A DNA stretch of 64,000 bases from Escherichia ruysiae. Its GTDB lineage: Bacteria > Pseudomonadota > Gammaproteobacteria > Enterobacterales > Enterobacteriaceae. The first letter of the stretch is position 1. Each line of letters starts with the position of its first letter. The DNA lies in assembly GCF_902498915.1 (NCBI RefSeq), contig NZ_CABVLQ010000001.1; one strand, 5' to 3'. The notes beneath the pieces are model-generated. The model had not been told where the DNA came from. It worked only from the letters and a program-made list of their open reading frames with translations, and ran no database searches. Shown in pieces: positions 42,439 to 50,019 of this stretch. A program made the position numbers and the translations under genes.

Positions 42439-44598
42439 ATGCTTTTTAGCTTTTTTCGTAATTTGTGCCGTGTCCTGTACCGTGTTCGCGTGACAGGCGA
42501 CACCAAGGCACTGAAGGGCGAGCGTGTTCTTATCACGCCCAATCACGTCTCATTTATTGATGGCATATTGCTGGCGCTGTTTTTACCCGTTCGCCCTGTT
42601 TTTGCCGTTTACACCTCTATCAGCCAGCAGTGGTATATGCGTTGGCTGAAATCATTTATCGACTTCGTTCCTCTCGACCCGACGCAACCCATGGCAATTA
42701 AACATCTGGTACGTCTGGTTGAACAGGGGCGACCGGTGGTTATTTTCCCTGAAGGACGAATTACGACAACCGGCTCGCTGATGAAAATCTACGATGGCGC
42801 GGGTTTTGTCGCTGCGAAGTCAGGTGCGACAGTCATTCCAGTGCGTATTGAAGGGGCGGAACTTACGCACTTCAGCCGCCTGAAAGGTCTGGTTAAACGT
42901 CGCTTGTTCCCGCAAATTCATCTGCATATTTTGCCACCAACGCAAGTGCAGATGCCGGATGCGCCGCGTGCCCGTGACCGTCGCAAAATCGCTGGCGAAA
43001 TGCTGCATCAAATTATGATGGAAGCGCGTATGGCTGTGCGCCCGCGTGAAACGCTGTACGAATCCTTTTTGAGTGCAATGTACCGCTTCGGTGCGGGTAA
43101 AAAGTGTGTCGAAGATGTCAATTTTACCCCTGATACCTATCGCAAATTACTTACCAAAACGCTGTTTGTTGGTCGCATCCTCGAAAAATACAGTGTTGAA
43201 GGAGAGCGCATCGGCTTAATGCTGCCCAATGCGGGCATCAGTGCGGCAGTGATTTTCGGGGCTATCGCTCGTCGTCGTATTCCGGCCATGATGAACTACA
43301 CCGCCGGGGTAAAAGGGCTGACCAGCGCCATTACGGCGGCTGAAATAAAAACCATCTTCACTTCCCGTCAGTTTCTCGATAAAGGCAAACTCTGGCATCT
43401 GCCGGAACAGCTTACTCAGGTGCGTTGGGTTTATCTGGAAGATTTAAAAGCGGACGTCACCACTGCCGACAAAGTGTGGATCTTCGCGCATTTGCTGGTG
43501 CCGCGCCTGGCACAGGTAAAACAGCAGCCAGAAGAAGAGGCGCTGATCCTCTTTACCTCCGGTTCTGAAGGCCATCCGAAAGGCGTGGTCCATAGCCATA
43601 AAAGTATTCTGGCGAACGTCGAGCAGATTAAAACTATTGCCGACTTCACCACCAATGACCGCTTTATGTCGGCATTGCCACTGTTCCACTCTTTTGGTCT
43701 GACTGTTGGCCTGTTTACGCCACTGCTGACGGGGGCGGAAGTGTTCCTTTATCCAAGTCCGCTGCACTACCGCATTGTGCCGGAACTGGTGTACGACCGC
43801 AGTTGTACCGTGCTTTTTGGCACCTCGACCTTCCTCGGTCACTACGCGCGCTTTGCCAACCCGTATGACTTCTATCGTCTACGCTATGTGGTGGCAGGTG
43901 CGGAGAAATTGCAAGAAAGCACCAAACAGCTTTGGCAGGATAAATTTGGCCTGCGCATTCTTGAAGGTTACGGTGTGACGGAATGTGCGCCGGTGGTGTC
44001 CATCAACGTACCGATGGCGGCGAAACCAGGTACGGTAGGGCGTATTTTGCCTGGTATGGATGCTCGACTGCTGGCGGTTCCGGGTATCGAAGACGGTGGT
44101 CGCCTGCAACTAAAAGGGCCGAACATTATGAACGGCTACCTGCGCGTGGAGAAACCGGGCGTGCTGGAAGTGCCCACCGCCGAGAATGTTCGCGGCGAGA
44201 TGGAGCGCGGCTGGTATGACACGGGCGATATCGTGCGTTTCGACGAACAGGGCTTTGTGCAGATTCAGGGGCGCGCGAAACGCTTTGCCAAAATTGCAGG
44301 CGAAATGGTGTCGCTGGAAATGGTGGAACAACTGGCCATTGGCGTTTCTCCAGACAAGATGCATGCCACTGCGATTAAGAGCGATGCCAGCAAAGGTGAG
44401 GCGCTGGTGCTTTTCACCACGGACAGTGAACTGGCGCGCGATAAACTGCAACAGTATGCCCGCGAGCACGGCGTGCCGGAACTTGCCGTACCGCGCGACA
44501 TTCGCTATCTGAAACAGATGCCATTACTGGGCAGCGGTAAACCTGACTTTGTCACGTTGAAAAGCTGGGTAGACGAAGCGGAACAACACGATGAGTGA
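42439..44598 (+). CDS. aas: Aas, 2-acylglycerophosphoethanolamine acyltransferase / acyl-ACP synthetase
   Basis: 719-residue two-domain inner-membrane enzyme that re-acylates lysophosphatidylethanolamine. Residues about 1-200 are a PlsC-type acyltransferase (NHVSFIDG, the HX4D motif near 36, and FPEGRITTTG near 110). The rest is an AMP-forming acyl-ACP synthetase (FTSGSEGHPKGVVHSH near 373, GYGVTECAPVVS near 512, YDTGDIVRF near 592). It works with the lysolipid flippase LplT, whose ATG overlaps the aas end by eight bases. Confidence 0.97.
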   Translation: MLFSFFRNLCRVLYRVRVTGDTKALKGERVLITPNHVSFIDGILLALFLPVRPVFAVYTSISQQWYMRWLKSFIDFVPLDPTQPMAIKHLVRLVEQGRPVVIFPEGRITTTGSLMKIYDGAGFVAAKSGATVIPVRIEGAELTHFSRLKGLVKRRLFPQIHLHILPPTQVQMPDAPRARDRRKIAGEMLHQIMMEARMAVRPRETLYESFLSAMYRFGAGKKCVEDVNFTPDTYRKLLTKTLFVGRILEKYSVEGERIGLMLPNAGISAAVIFGAIARRRIPAMMNYTAGVKGLTSAITAAEIKTIFTSRQFLDKGKLWHLPEQLTQVRWVYLEDLKADVTTADKVWIFAHLLVPRLAQVKQQPEEEALILFTSGSEGHPKGVVHSHKSILANVEQIKTIADFTTNDRFMSALPLFHSFGLTVGLFTPLLTGAEVFLYPSPLHYRIVPELVYDRSCTVLFGTSTFLGHYARFANPYDFYRLRYVVAGAEKLQESTKQLWQDKFGLRILEGYGVTECAPVVSINVPMAAKPGTVGRILPGMDARLLAVPGIEDGGRLQLKGPNIMNGYLRVEKPGVLEVPTAENVRGEMERGWYDTGDIVRFDEQGFVQIQGRAKRFAKIAGEMVSLEMVEQLAIGVSPDKMHATAIKSDASKGEALVLFTTDSELARDKLQQYAREHGVPELAVPRDIRYLKQMPLLGSGKPDFVTLKSWVDEAEQHDE

Positions 44599-45784
44599 GT
44601 CAGTGCACACTAACACTTCGCTGTGGTCGAAGGGGATGAAAGCAGTTATCGTCGCGCAGTTTCTTTCTGCGTTTGGTGATAACGCGCTGCTGTTTGCTAC
44701 TCTGGCGTTACTGAAAGCGCAGTTCTATCCGGAGTGGAGTCAGCCTGTCCTGCAAATGGTGTTTGTAGGTGCTTACATTCTTTTTGCGCCGTTTGTCGGG
44801 CAGGTGGCGGATAGCTTTGCCAAAGGCCGGGTAATGATGTTTGCTAACGGCCTTAAGCTGTTGGGCGCTGCCAGTATCTGCTTTGGCATCAATCCCTTTC
44901 TCGGCTATACGCTGGTGGGAATTGGTGCGGCAGCGTATTCACCGGCGAAATACGGGATTCTTGGTGAATTAACCACGGGTAGTAAGTTAGTGAAAGCTAA
45001 CGGTTTAATGGAAGCATCCACCATTGCGGCGATTTTGCTCGGTTCCGTAGCCGGTGGTGTACTGGCAGACTGGCATATTCTGGTCGCCCTGGCGGCATGT
45101 GCGCTGGCCTACGGCGGGGCGGTCGTCGCCAATATCTATATTCCAAAACTGGCGGCGGCGCGTCCGGGGCAGTCGTGGAATCTCATCAACATGACCCGCA
45201 GTTTCCTGAATGCCTGCACCTCGCTATGGCGCAATGGTGAAACGCGTTTTTCGCTGGTAGGCACCAGTTTGTTCTGGGGAGCGGGCGTCACGCTGCGTTT
45301 CCTGCTGGTGCTATGGGTGCCGGTGGCGCTGGGCATTACCGATAACGCTACGCCGACCTATCTCAACGCCATGGTGGCGATTGGCATCGTGGTTGGCGCA
45401 GGTGCGGCAGCGAAGCTGGTCACGCTGGAAACCGTTTCACGCTGTATGCCTGCCGGGATTTTAATTGGCGTGGTAGTGCTGATTTTCTCCCTGCAACACG
45501 ATCTACTTCCTGCCTATGCCTTGCTGATGTTGATTGGCGTACTTGGCGGCTTTTTTGTCGTTCCGCTCAATGCGTTGTTACAGGAGCGGGGTAAAAAAAG
45601 CGTCGGGGCGGGGAATGCGATTGCAGTACAGAACCTGGGCGAAAACAGTGCCATGTTGCTGATGTTGGGGATTTATTCACTGGCGATCATGGTAGGCATC
45701 CCGGTCGTGCCCATTGGCATTGGCTTCGGTACGCTGTTTGCGCTGGCAATAACGGCGCTGTGGGTCTGGCAACGCCGTCATTAA
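44591..45784 (+). CDS. lplT: LplT, lysophospholipid transporter
   Basis: 397-residue inner-membrane protein of the major facilitator superfamily with about twelve helices. It flips lysophospholipid from the outer leaflet of the inner membrane to the inside so that Aas can repair it. The overlap with aas shows translational coupling. A 12-pair palindrome follows the stop. Confidence 0.96.
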   Translation: MSESVHTNTSLWSKGMKAVIVAQFLSAFGDNALLFATLALLKAQFYPEWSQPVLQMVFVGAYILFAPFVGQVADSFAKGRVMMFANGLKLLGAASICFGINPFLGYTLVGIGAAAYSPAKYGILGELTTGSKLVKANGLMEASTIAAILLGSVAGGVLADWHILVALAACALAYGGAVVANIYIPKLAAARPGQSWNLINMTRSFLNACTSLWRNGETRFSLVGTSLFWGAGVTLRFLLVLWVPVALGITDNATPTYLNAMVAIGIVVGAGAAAKLVTLETVSRCMPAGILIGVVVLIFSLQHDLLPAYALLMLIGVLGGFFVVPLNALLQERGKKSVGAGNAIAVQNLGENSAMLLMLGIYSLAIMVGIPVVPIGIGFGTLFALAITALWVWQRRH

Positions 45785-45787
45785 TAT

Positions 45788-45813
45788 TTAACGCCGGTTT
45801 TAACCGGCGTTAA
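45788..45813. terminator. Bidirectional hairpin between lplT and tas
   Basis: TTAACGCCGGTT, two bases, AACCGGCGTTAA: a perfect palindrome between converging genes, with only a short T/A flank. It probably ends both transcripts. Confidence 0.75.
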
Positions 45814-45816
45814 TCC

Positions 45817-46857
45817 TTAAGGTGCCGGATAAGTATAAACCTGATGCACCGCTTCAATTTCAGCCAATACGTCTTCGCTTAACTCCAGATGCAAACTTTC
45901 GATGTTGGTTTTCAACTGTTCCATCGTCGTTGCGCCCAGCAGCGTGCTGGCAACAAACGGTTGGCGGCGTACAAAAGCGAGCGCCATCTGAGCAGGATCC
46001 AGGCCATGACGTCTGGCAATATCAACATACGCCGCGACGGCTTTTTGCGTTTGCTCACCACTATAACGGGTGAACCGACTAAAGAGCGTATTACGCGCAC
46101 CAGCCGGTTTTGCACCATTGAGATATTTACCGGTCAGCGTGCCGAAACCCAGGCACGAATAGGCCAGCAACTCGACGCCTTCATACTGGCTGACTTCCGC
46201 CAGACCCACTTCAAAGCTGCGGTTTAACAGACTATAGGGGTTCTGAATAGTGACGATGCGCGGCAGATCGTGTTTGTCCGCCAGATGTAGATAACGCATT
46301 ACGCCAAATGCGGTTTCATTCGACACGCCGATATAACGAATTTTCCCTGCGCGTTGGTATTCTGCCAGTGCATCCAGCGTATCCAGCAGCGAAACCGCAG
46401 GCGCGGAATCCGTCCAACTATAACCGAGTTTGCCGAAGCAGTTGGTCGGGCGCTGCGGCCAGTGTACCTGATAAAGATCGAGGTAATCAGTCTGTAGGCG
46501 CTTGAGGCTGTCATGCAGAGCTTCGCGGATATTCTTCCTGTCCAGCGCCTGATCCGGGCGAATTCCCTTGTCATTATTGCGCGACGGTCCGCTCACTTTG
46601 GAGGCGATAATTAACTTTTCGCGGTTGCCATGTTTTGCCAGCCAGTTACCGACATAGGTTTCAGTCAATCCCTGCGTTTCGGGGCGCGGCGGTACAGGGT
46701 ACATCTCGGCAACGTCAATAAGATTAATGCCCTGAGCGACGGCATAGTCGAGTTGTGCGTGGGCGTCGGCTTCGCTGTTCTGTTCACCAAACGTCATCGT
46801 GCCAAGCCCCAGCGTGCTGACTTCCAGCGAGCTGTGGGGTATACGGTGATATTGCAT
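45817..46857 (-). CDS. tas: Tas, aldo-keto reductase
   Basis: 346-residue NADPH-dependent aldo-keto reductase of the AKR11/12-like group. Signatures include GTMTFGEQNS near the N-terminus, NLIDVAEMYPVP near residue 50 with the catalytic Asp/Tyr, IIASKVSG near 83 and SNETAFGV near 180. The name comes from suppression of tyrosine auxotrophy when overexpressed in K-12. The true substrate is unknown. Confidence 0.94.
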   Translation of the reverse strand: MQYHRIPHSSLEVSTLGLGTMTFGEQNSEADAHAQLDYAVAQGINLIDVAEMYPVPPRPETQGLTETYVGNWLAKHGNREKLIIASKVSGPSRNNDKGIRPDQALDRKNIREALHDSLKRLQTDYLDLYQVHWPQRPTNCFGKLGYSWTDSAPAVSLLDTLDALAEYQRAGKIRYIGVSNETAFGVMRYLHLADKHDLPRIVTIQNPYSLLNRSFEVGLAEVSQYEGVELLAYSCLGFGTLTGKYLNGAKPAGARNTLFSRFTRYSGEQTQKAVAAYVDIARRHGLDPAQMALAFVRRQPFVASTLLGATTMEQLKTNIESLHLELSEDVLAEIEAVHQVYTYPAP

Positions 46858-46935
46858 AGCCGTTTCCTTTTTATAATCACGACATAAGGAATATAAAAAT
46901 GGCAGAGGGAAGGGAAAAGGGAAAGCGAAAAATCT

Positions 46936-46966
46936 TAAGGTCAGCCGGATGCTGACCTTATTTTTT
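46936..46966. terminator. Terminator between tas and ygdR
   Basis: TAAGGTCAGC, a five-base loop, GCTGACCTTA, with TTTTTT after it on the plus strand and TTTTT a few bases after it on the minus strand. Ten perfect pairs just after the ygdR stop. It most likely ends ygdR transcription. Confidence 0.75.
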
Positions 46967-47183
46967 AACGTTCAATAATTTGCGAGACATCATCGCGGTT
47001 AATTTGCATCGCGTTACCTTGTTGATCGTGATAACTCACAAGCCCGGTATCATCGTCAATTTCCGGTTTTCCATCAGTCAGGATCATTCGACCATCTTTA
47101 GTGGCCATCACATAATCACTACTACAACCGGAAACAGCAAATGCCAGTCCGACTGCGGAAATTAATACTGCCCATTTTTTCAT
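46965..47183 (-). CDS. ygdR: YgdR, small DUF903-type lipoprotein
   Basis: 72-residue lipoprotein: a hydrophobic signal ending AVSGC at residues 16-20, then a small beta-rich domain (SSDYVMATKDGRMILTDGKP). The cysteine at 20 is the lipidation site. Several E. coli paralogues (such as YgdI) exist; function is unknown. It stands alone between terminators. Confidence 0.92.
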   Translation of the reverse strand: MKKWAVLISAVGLAFAVSGCSSDYVMATKDGRMILTDGKPEIDDDTGLVSYHDQQGNAMQINRDDVSQIIER

Positions 47184-47287
47184 CCGGTTATCCTCATTAA
47201 GCCCATCAATGATAATAGTCTGTTTATAATCTGACGTTATACATCTTGAAAGCAGGAAAGTCTTAAACTGTGAGAATAAAGGGAAGA

Positions 47288-47315
47288 CGTTCGCTCTCCC
47301 ACTGGAGAGCGAACG
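47288..47315 (-). terminator. Terminator of ygdQ
   Basis: CGTTCGCTCTCC, a four-base loop CACT, then GGAGAGCGAACG: twelve perfect pairs six bases past the ygdQ stop. The T content after it on the minus strand is modest. Confidence 0.75.
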
Positions 47316-47320
47316 GAATA

Positions 47321-48034
47321 TCAGAGCGGATTCTTTTTATTGCGAATCAGGTTGAGGCTTTCTACTGCAATGGAGAAGAACATTGCGAAGTAGATGTAAC
47401 CTTTCGGTACGTGGATATCGAAACTTTCCAGTATCAGGGTAAAGCCCACCAGAATCAGGAAAGAGAGCGCCAGCATTTTTACCGAAGGGTGGCGTTCAAC
47501 AAAATCACCAATCGAACGCGCGGCGAACATCATCACACCTACTGCAATGACGACGGCCGCCATCATAATAAACAGATGATCCGACAGACCCACGGCGGTA
47601 ATCACTGAATCGAGGCTGAAAATAATATCCAGCAGCATAATCTGTACGATAGCACCGAGGAATGATGAAACGCGTGTTTTCAGCCCTTCTTCTTCACCTT
47701 CGATAGATTCGTGGATCTCCTTACTGGCTTTCCAGATAAGGAACAGACCACCCAGCAGCAGAATCAAATCACGAGCGGAAATTTCCTGACTGAAAATTGT
47801 AAAAAGCGGATTCGTCAGGCGCGTAACCCAGGCAATCGACGCCAGCAGCGCCAGACGCATAACCATGGCTCCAGCCAGTCCCAGACGCCGCGCGTGACCA
47901 CGCTGTGCGGTGGGCAACTTTGCGACCACCAGAGAAAGGAAAATAATATTATCGATCCCAAGAACGATCTCCAGCAGCGTCAGCGTACCGAGCGCAAGCC
48001 AGGCGTTAGGATCGGTTATCCATGCAAATAACAT
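47321..48034 (-). CDS. ygdQ: YgdQ, TerC-family membrane protein
   Basis: 237-residue inner-membrane protein with about seven helices. TerC-family signatures GIDNIIFLSL near residue 27 and DIIFSLDSVITAVG near 137, with intramembrane aspartates, resemble metal-ion binding residues. Relatives such as Alx export manganese or other metals. The function of YgdQ itself is not established. Confidence 0.92.
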   Translation of the reverse strand: MLFAWITDPNAWLALGTLTLLEIVLGIDNIIFLSLVVAKLPTAQRGHARRLGLAGAMVMRLALLASIAWVTRLTNPLFTIFSQEISARDLILLLGGLFLIWKASKEIHESIEGEEEGLKTRVSSFLGAIVQIMLLDIIFSLDSVITAVGLSDHLFIMMAAVVIAVGVMMFAARSIGDFVERHPSVKMLALSFLILVGFTLILESFDIHVPKGYIYFAMFFSIAVESLNLIRNKKNPL

Positions 48035-48102
48035 CTAAAAAGCCCTGCCAAAAAAATGAAGCGGTAATTATATGCCCGGAATGCAGCAGGTCAAAGCGAT
48101 GG

Positions 48103-48792
48103 CTACTGGATCAAAAAATGACGGGCCAGCAGTGCGCTGGTGAACTTCTTCTTCAGATAAAATCCGCGCGGCAATGTCAGAATTCGTTCGCCCCGGGCGC
48201 CAATGGCTTCGGTGAGAGCTTTCGCATTCGCCGCTTTCGGTCGTATTTGCAAATATTCCCCGTGACGAGCGGTGATTCGCTCAACCTGACCGAGGACAAT
48301 CATATCCATCAATTCTTCCCAGTCTTCGCGTAGCTGTCGGTCTTCCTCTTCGTTCGGACTCCACAACAACGGTGCTCCTACGCGACGCTGCGCCAGCGGG
48401 ATGCTGCGCTCGCCTTCAACCGGTATCCATAACACCCGTTTAAGTTTGTGGCGGACGTGACTGGTTTCCCAGGTCACACCGCTATTGCCGGTTAATGGTG
48501 CAACACAAACGAATGTCGTTTCCAGCGGACGACCAAGACTATCCACAGGGATAGTTTTGAGTTCCACGCCTAATGCGGCAAAATCTTGTTCAGGTTTACT
48601 CCCTGCGCTGGCGCCAAGCCAGATCTCCAGTAACACACCGATCCAACCTTTATCGCGTTTTAAATTCTCCGGCGCAACCAACCCGGCAAGTGCTGCCAGT
48701 TCACCCAGGGTATAGCCAGAAAGTTGCTGTGCTTGTGCTAATAACTGCGCTTCAGTTTCGGGAGGAGAGGACAATGGGCGAGGTTGAGACAT
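48103..48792 (-). CDS. mutH: MutH, mismatch-repair endonuclease
   Basis: 229-residue endonuclease that nicks the unmethylated strand at hemimethylated GATC sites after MutS-MutL recognise a mismatch. The type II-like metal site is visible: Asp70 in DFAALGVELKTIPV, with Glu77 and Lys79 of the D-(X)n-E-X-K motif. It is followed in the same direction by ygdQ 68 bases away. Confidence 0.97.
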   Translation of the reverse strand: MSQPRPLSSPPETEAQLLAQAQQLSGYTLGELAALAGLVAPENLKRDKGWIGVLLEIWLGASAGSKPEQDFAALGVELKTIPVDSLGRPLETTFVCVAPLTGNSGVTWETSHVRHKLKRVLWIPVEGERSIPLAQRRVGAPLLWSPNEEEDRQLREDWEELMDMIVLGQVERITARHGEYLQIRPKAANAKALTEAIGARGERILTLPRGFYLKKKFTSALLARHFLIQ

Positions 48793-48853
48793 GGCATTAC
48801 ACCTTGGTTAAAAAATAAGCAGCTATTTTGTACCGAATATTCAGAGTGTAACT

Positions 48854-49305
48854 TTTTCCACAAGCGTTATTCAATTCTATGATTTATCTTGTTTTTTAAT
48901 CCACAGGTGACGGTGTTGCGCAACGTCCTGGTGGGTTTTCCAATTCTGGTCACTGAAAATAAACAGGATCTTACACCATGTTATCCACAGAAAGCTGGGA
49001 TAACTGTGAAAAACCCTCACTACTGTTTCCATTTACAGCCTTGACGTGCGACGAAACTCTAATTTTTAGTGGTGCGGTGCTTAACTTAGTGGCACATTCT
49101 GTGGATAAATACGACGTTGGTTGATCTTTCACCAATGCGAAAATGAGTGGTGTGACATGGGTCACGAATTTCTCTGTTTTATCAATATTTATGTGTTTAA
49201 TATATTGATTAATAACGAATATTTTAAATTGTATTTTAGCGACTGATTCAGAATGCTCTGGGTTTTCCCGTGGTAATTCCGTAGTTCTTCACAACTCTAT
49301 CCACA
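48854..49305. promoter_or_regulatory. Cluster of DnaA boxes
   Basis: Two perfect 9-mers of the TTATNCACA class: TTATCCACA at 48981-48989 and its complement TGTGGATAA at 49100-49108. Three more differ by one base: TTTTCCACA (48854), TAATCCACA (48897) and CTATCCACA (49297). The mutH area is among chromosomal regions reported to bind DnaA strongly, so this may titrate DnaA or tie local genes to replication. Confidence 0.7.
48978..49124 (+). CDS. ygdT: YgdT, small protein of unknown function
   Basis: 48-residue ORF, MLSTESWDNCEK at its start and VAHSVDKYDVG at its end, recognisable as YgdT of K-12. No ribosome site is obvious before the ATG, and both perfect DnaA boxes lie inside the frame, one encoding its first residues and the other its last. 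The peptide may therefore be a by-product of DNA-level selection. Expression is not shown by sequence. Confidence 0.5.
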   Translation: MLSTESWDNCEKPSLLFPFTALTCDETLIFSGAVLNLVAHSVDKYDVG

Positions 49306-49476
49306 GAAAAGGTGAATAAAAACGGCTATCCACCCCGTCCTCTGTTTATAACTCTGCACTTAACTGTGAGTTATTCAATTGTTATTAGTGTGTAATGCCC
49401 TGCAGAGAGTGGTTTACCGTCTTCCTGGAGTATGAAACAATCATTCGTATATAAAGCTTTATTTTGAGGTAGTCCG

Positions 49477-50007
49477 GTGATTGATGACGATGGCTACCGC
49501 CCAAACGTAGGTATCGTGATTTGTAATCGTCAGGGGCAAGTGATGTGGGCCCGGCGATTTGGTCAGCACTCCTGGCAATTTCCGCAAGGCGGAATTAATC
49601 CCGGAGAATCCGCAGAACAGGCGATGTACCGTGAATTGTTTGAAGAAGTAGGATTAAGCCGTAAAGACGTTCGAATCCTTGCTTCAACGCGTAACTGGTT
49701 GCGCTACAAATTACCGAAACGTTTGGTGCGTTGGGACACGAAGCCGGTTTGTATCGGCCAAAAACAAAAATGGTTTCTCTTGCAGCTGGTGAGCGGCGAT
49801 GCGGAAATCAATATGCAAACCAGCAGTACACCAGAGTTTGACGGCTGGCGATGGGTAAGTTACTGGTATCCGGTCAGACAGGTGGTGTCATTTAAACGTG
49901 ATGTCTACCGTAGGGTAATGAAAGAGTTCGCAAGTGTTGTGATGGCGCTGCAAGAAAATACGCCTAAACCACAAAACGTATCTGCTTATCGACGTAAAAG
50001 AGGTTAA
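49477..50007 (+). CDS. rppH: RppH, RNA pyrophosphohydrolase
   Basis: 176-residue Nudix hydrolase that removes pyrophosphate from the 5' end of mRNAs and so opens them to RNase E. The Nudix box is GGINPGESAEQAM followed by YRELFEEVGL, near residues 38-60. The start is GTG at 49477, with GAGGT just upstream. It shares a transcript with ptsP, twelve bases on. Its upstream region holds the DnaA-box cluster. Confidence 0.97.
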   Translation: MIDDDGYRPNVGIVICNRQGQVMWARRFGQHSWQFPQGGINPGESAEQAMYRELFEEVGLSRKDVRILASTRNWLRYKLPKRLVRWDTKPVCIGQKQKWFLLQLVSGDAEINMQTSSTPEFDGWRWVSYWYPVRQVVSFKRDVYRRVMKEFASVVMALQENTPKPQNVSAYRRKRG

Positions 50008-50019
50008 GTCACGCCCATT

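Larger units (their letters stand above)
48793..49476. other. mutH-rppH region with DnaA-box cluster
   Basis: 684 bases between divergent genes. They contain one small gene (ygdT) and five DnaA-box-like sequences at 48854, 48897, 48981, 49100 and 49297. The stretch 49195-49260 is very AT-rich. Promoters for mutH (leftward) and rppH (rightward) should lie at its two ends. Confidence 0.65.
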
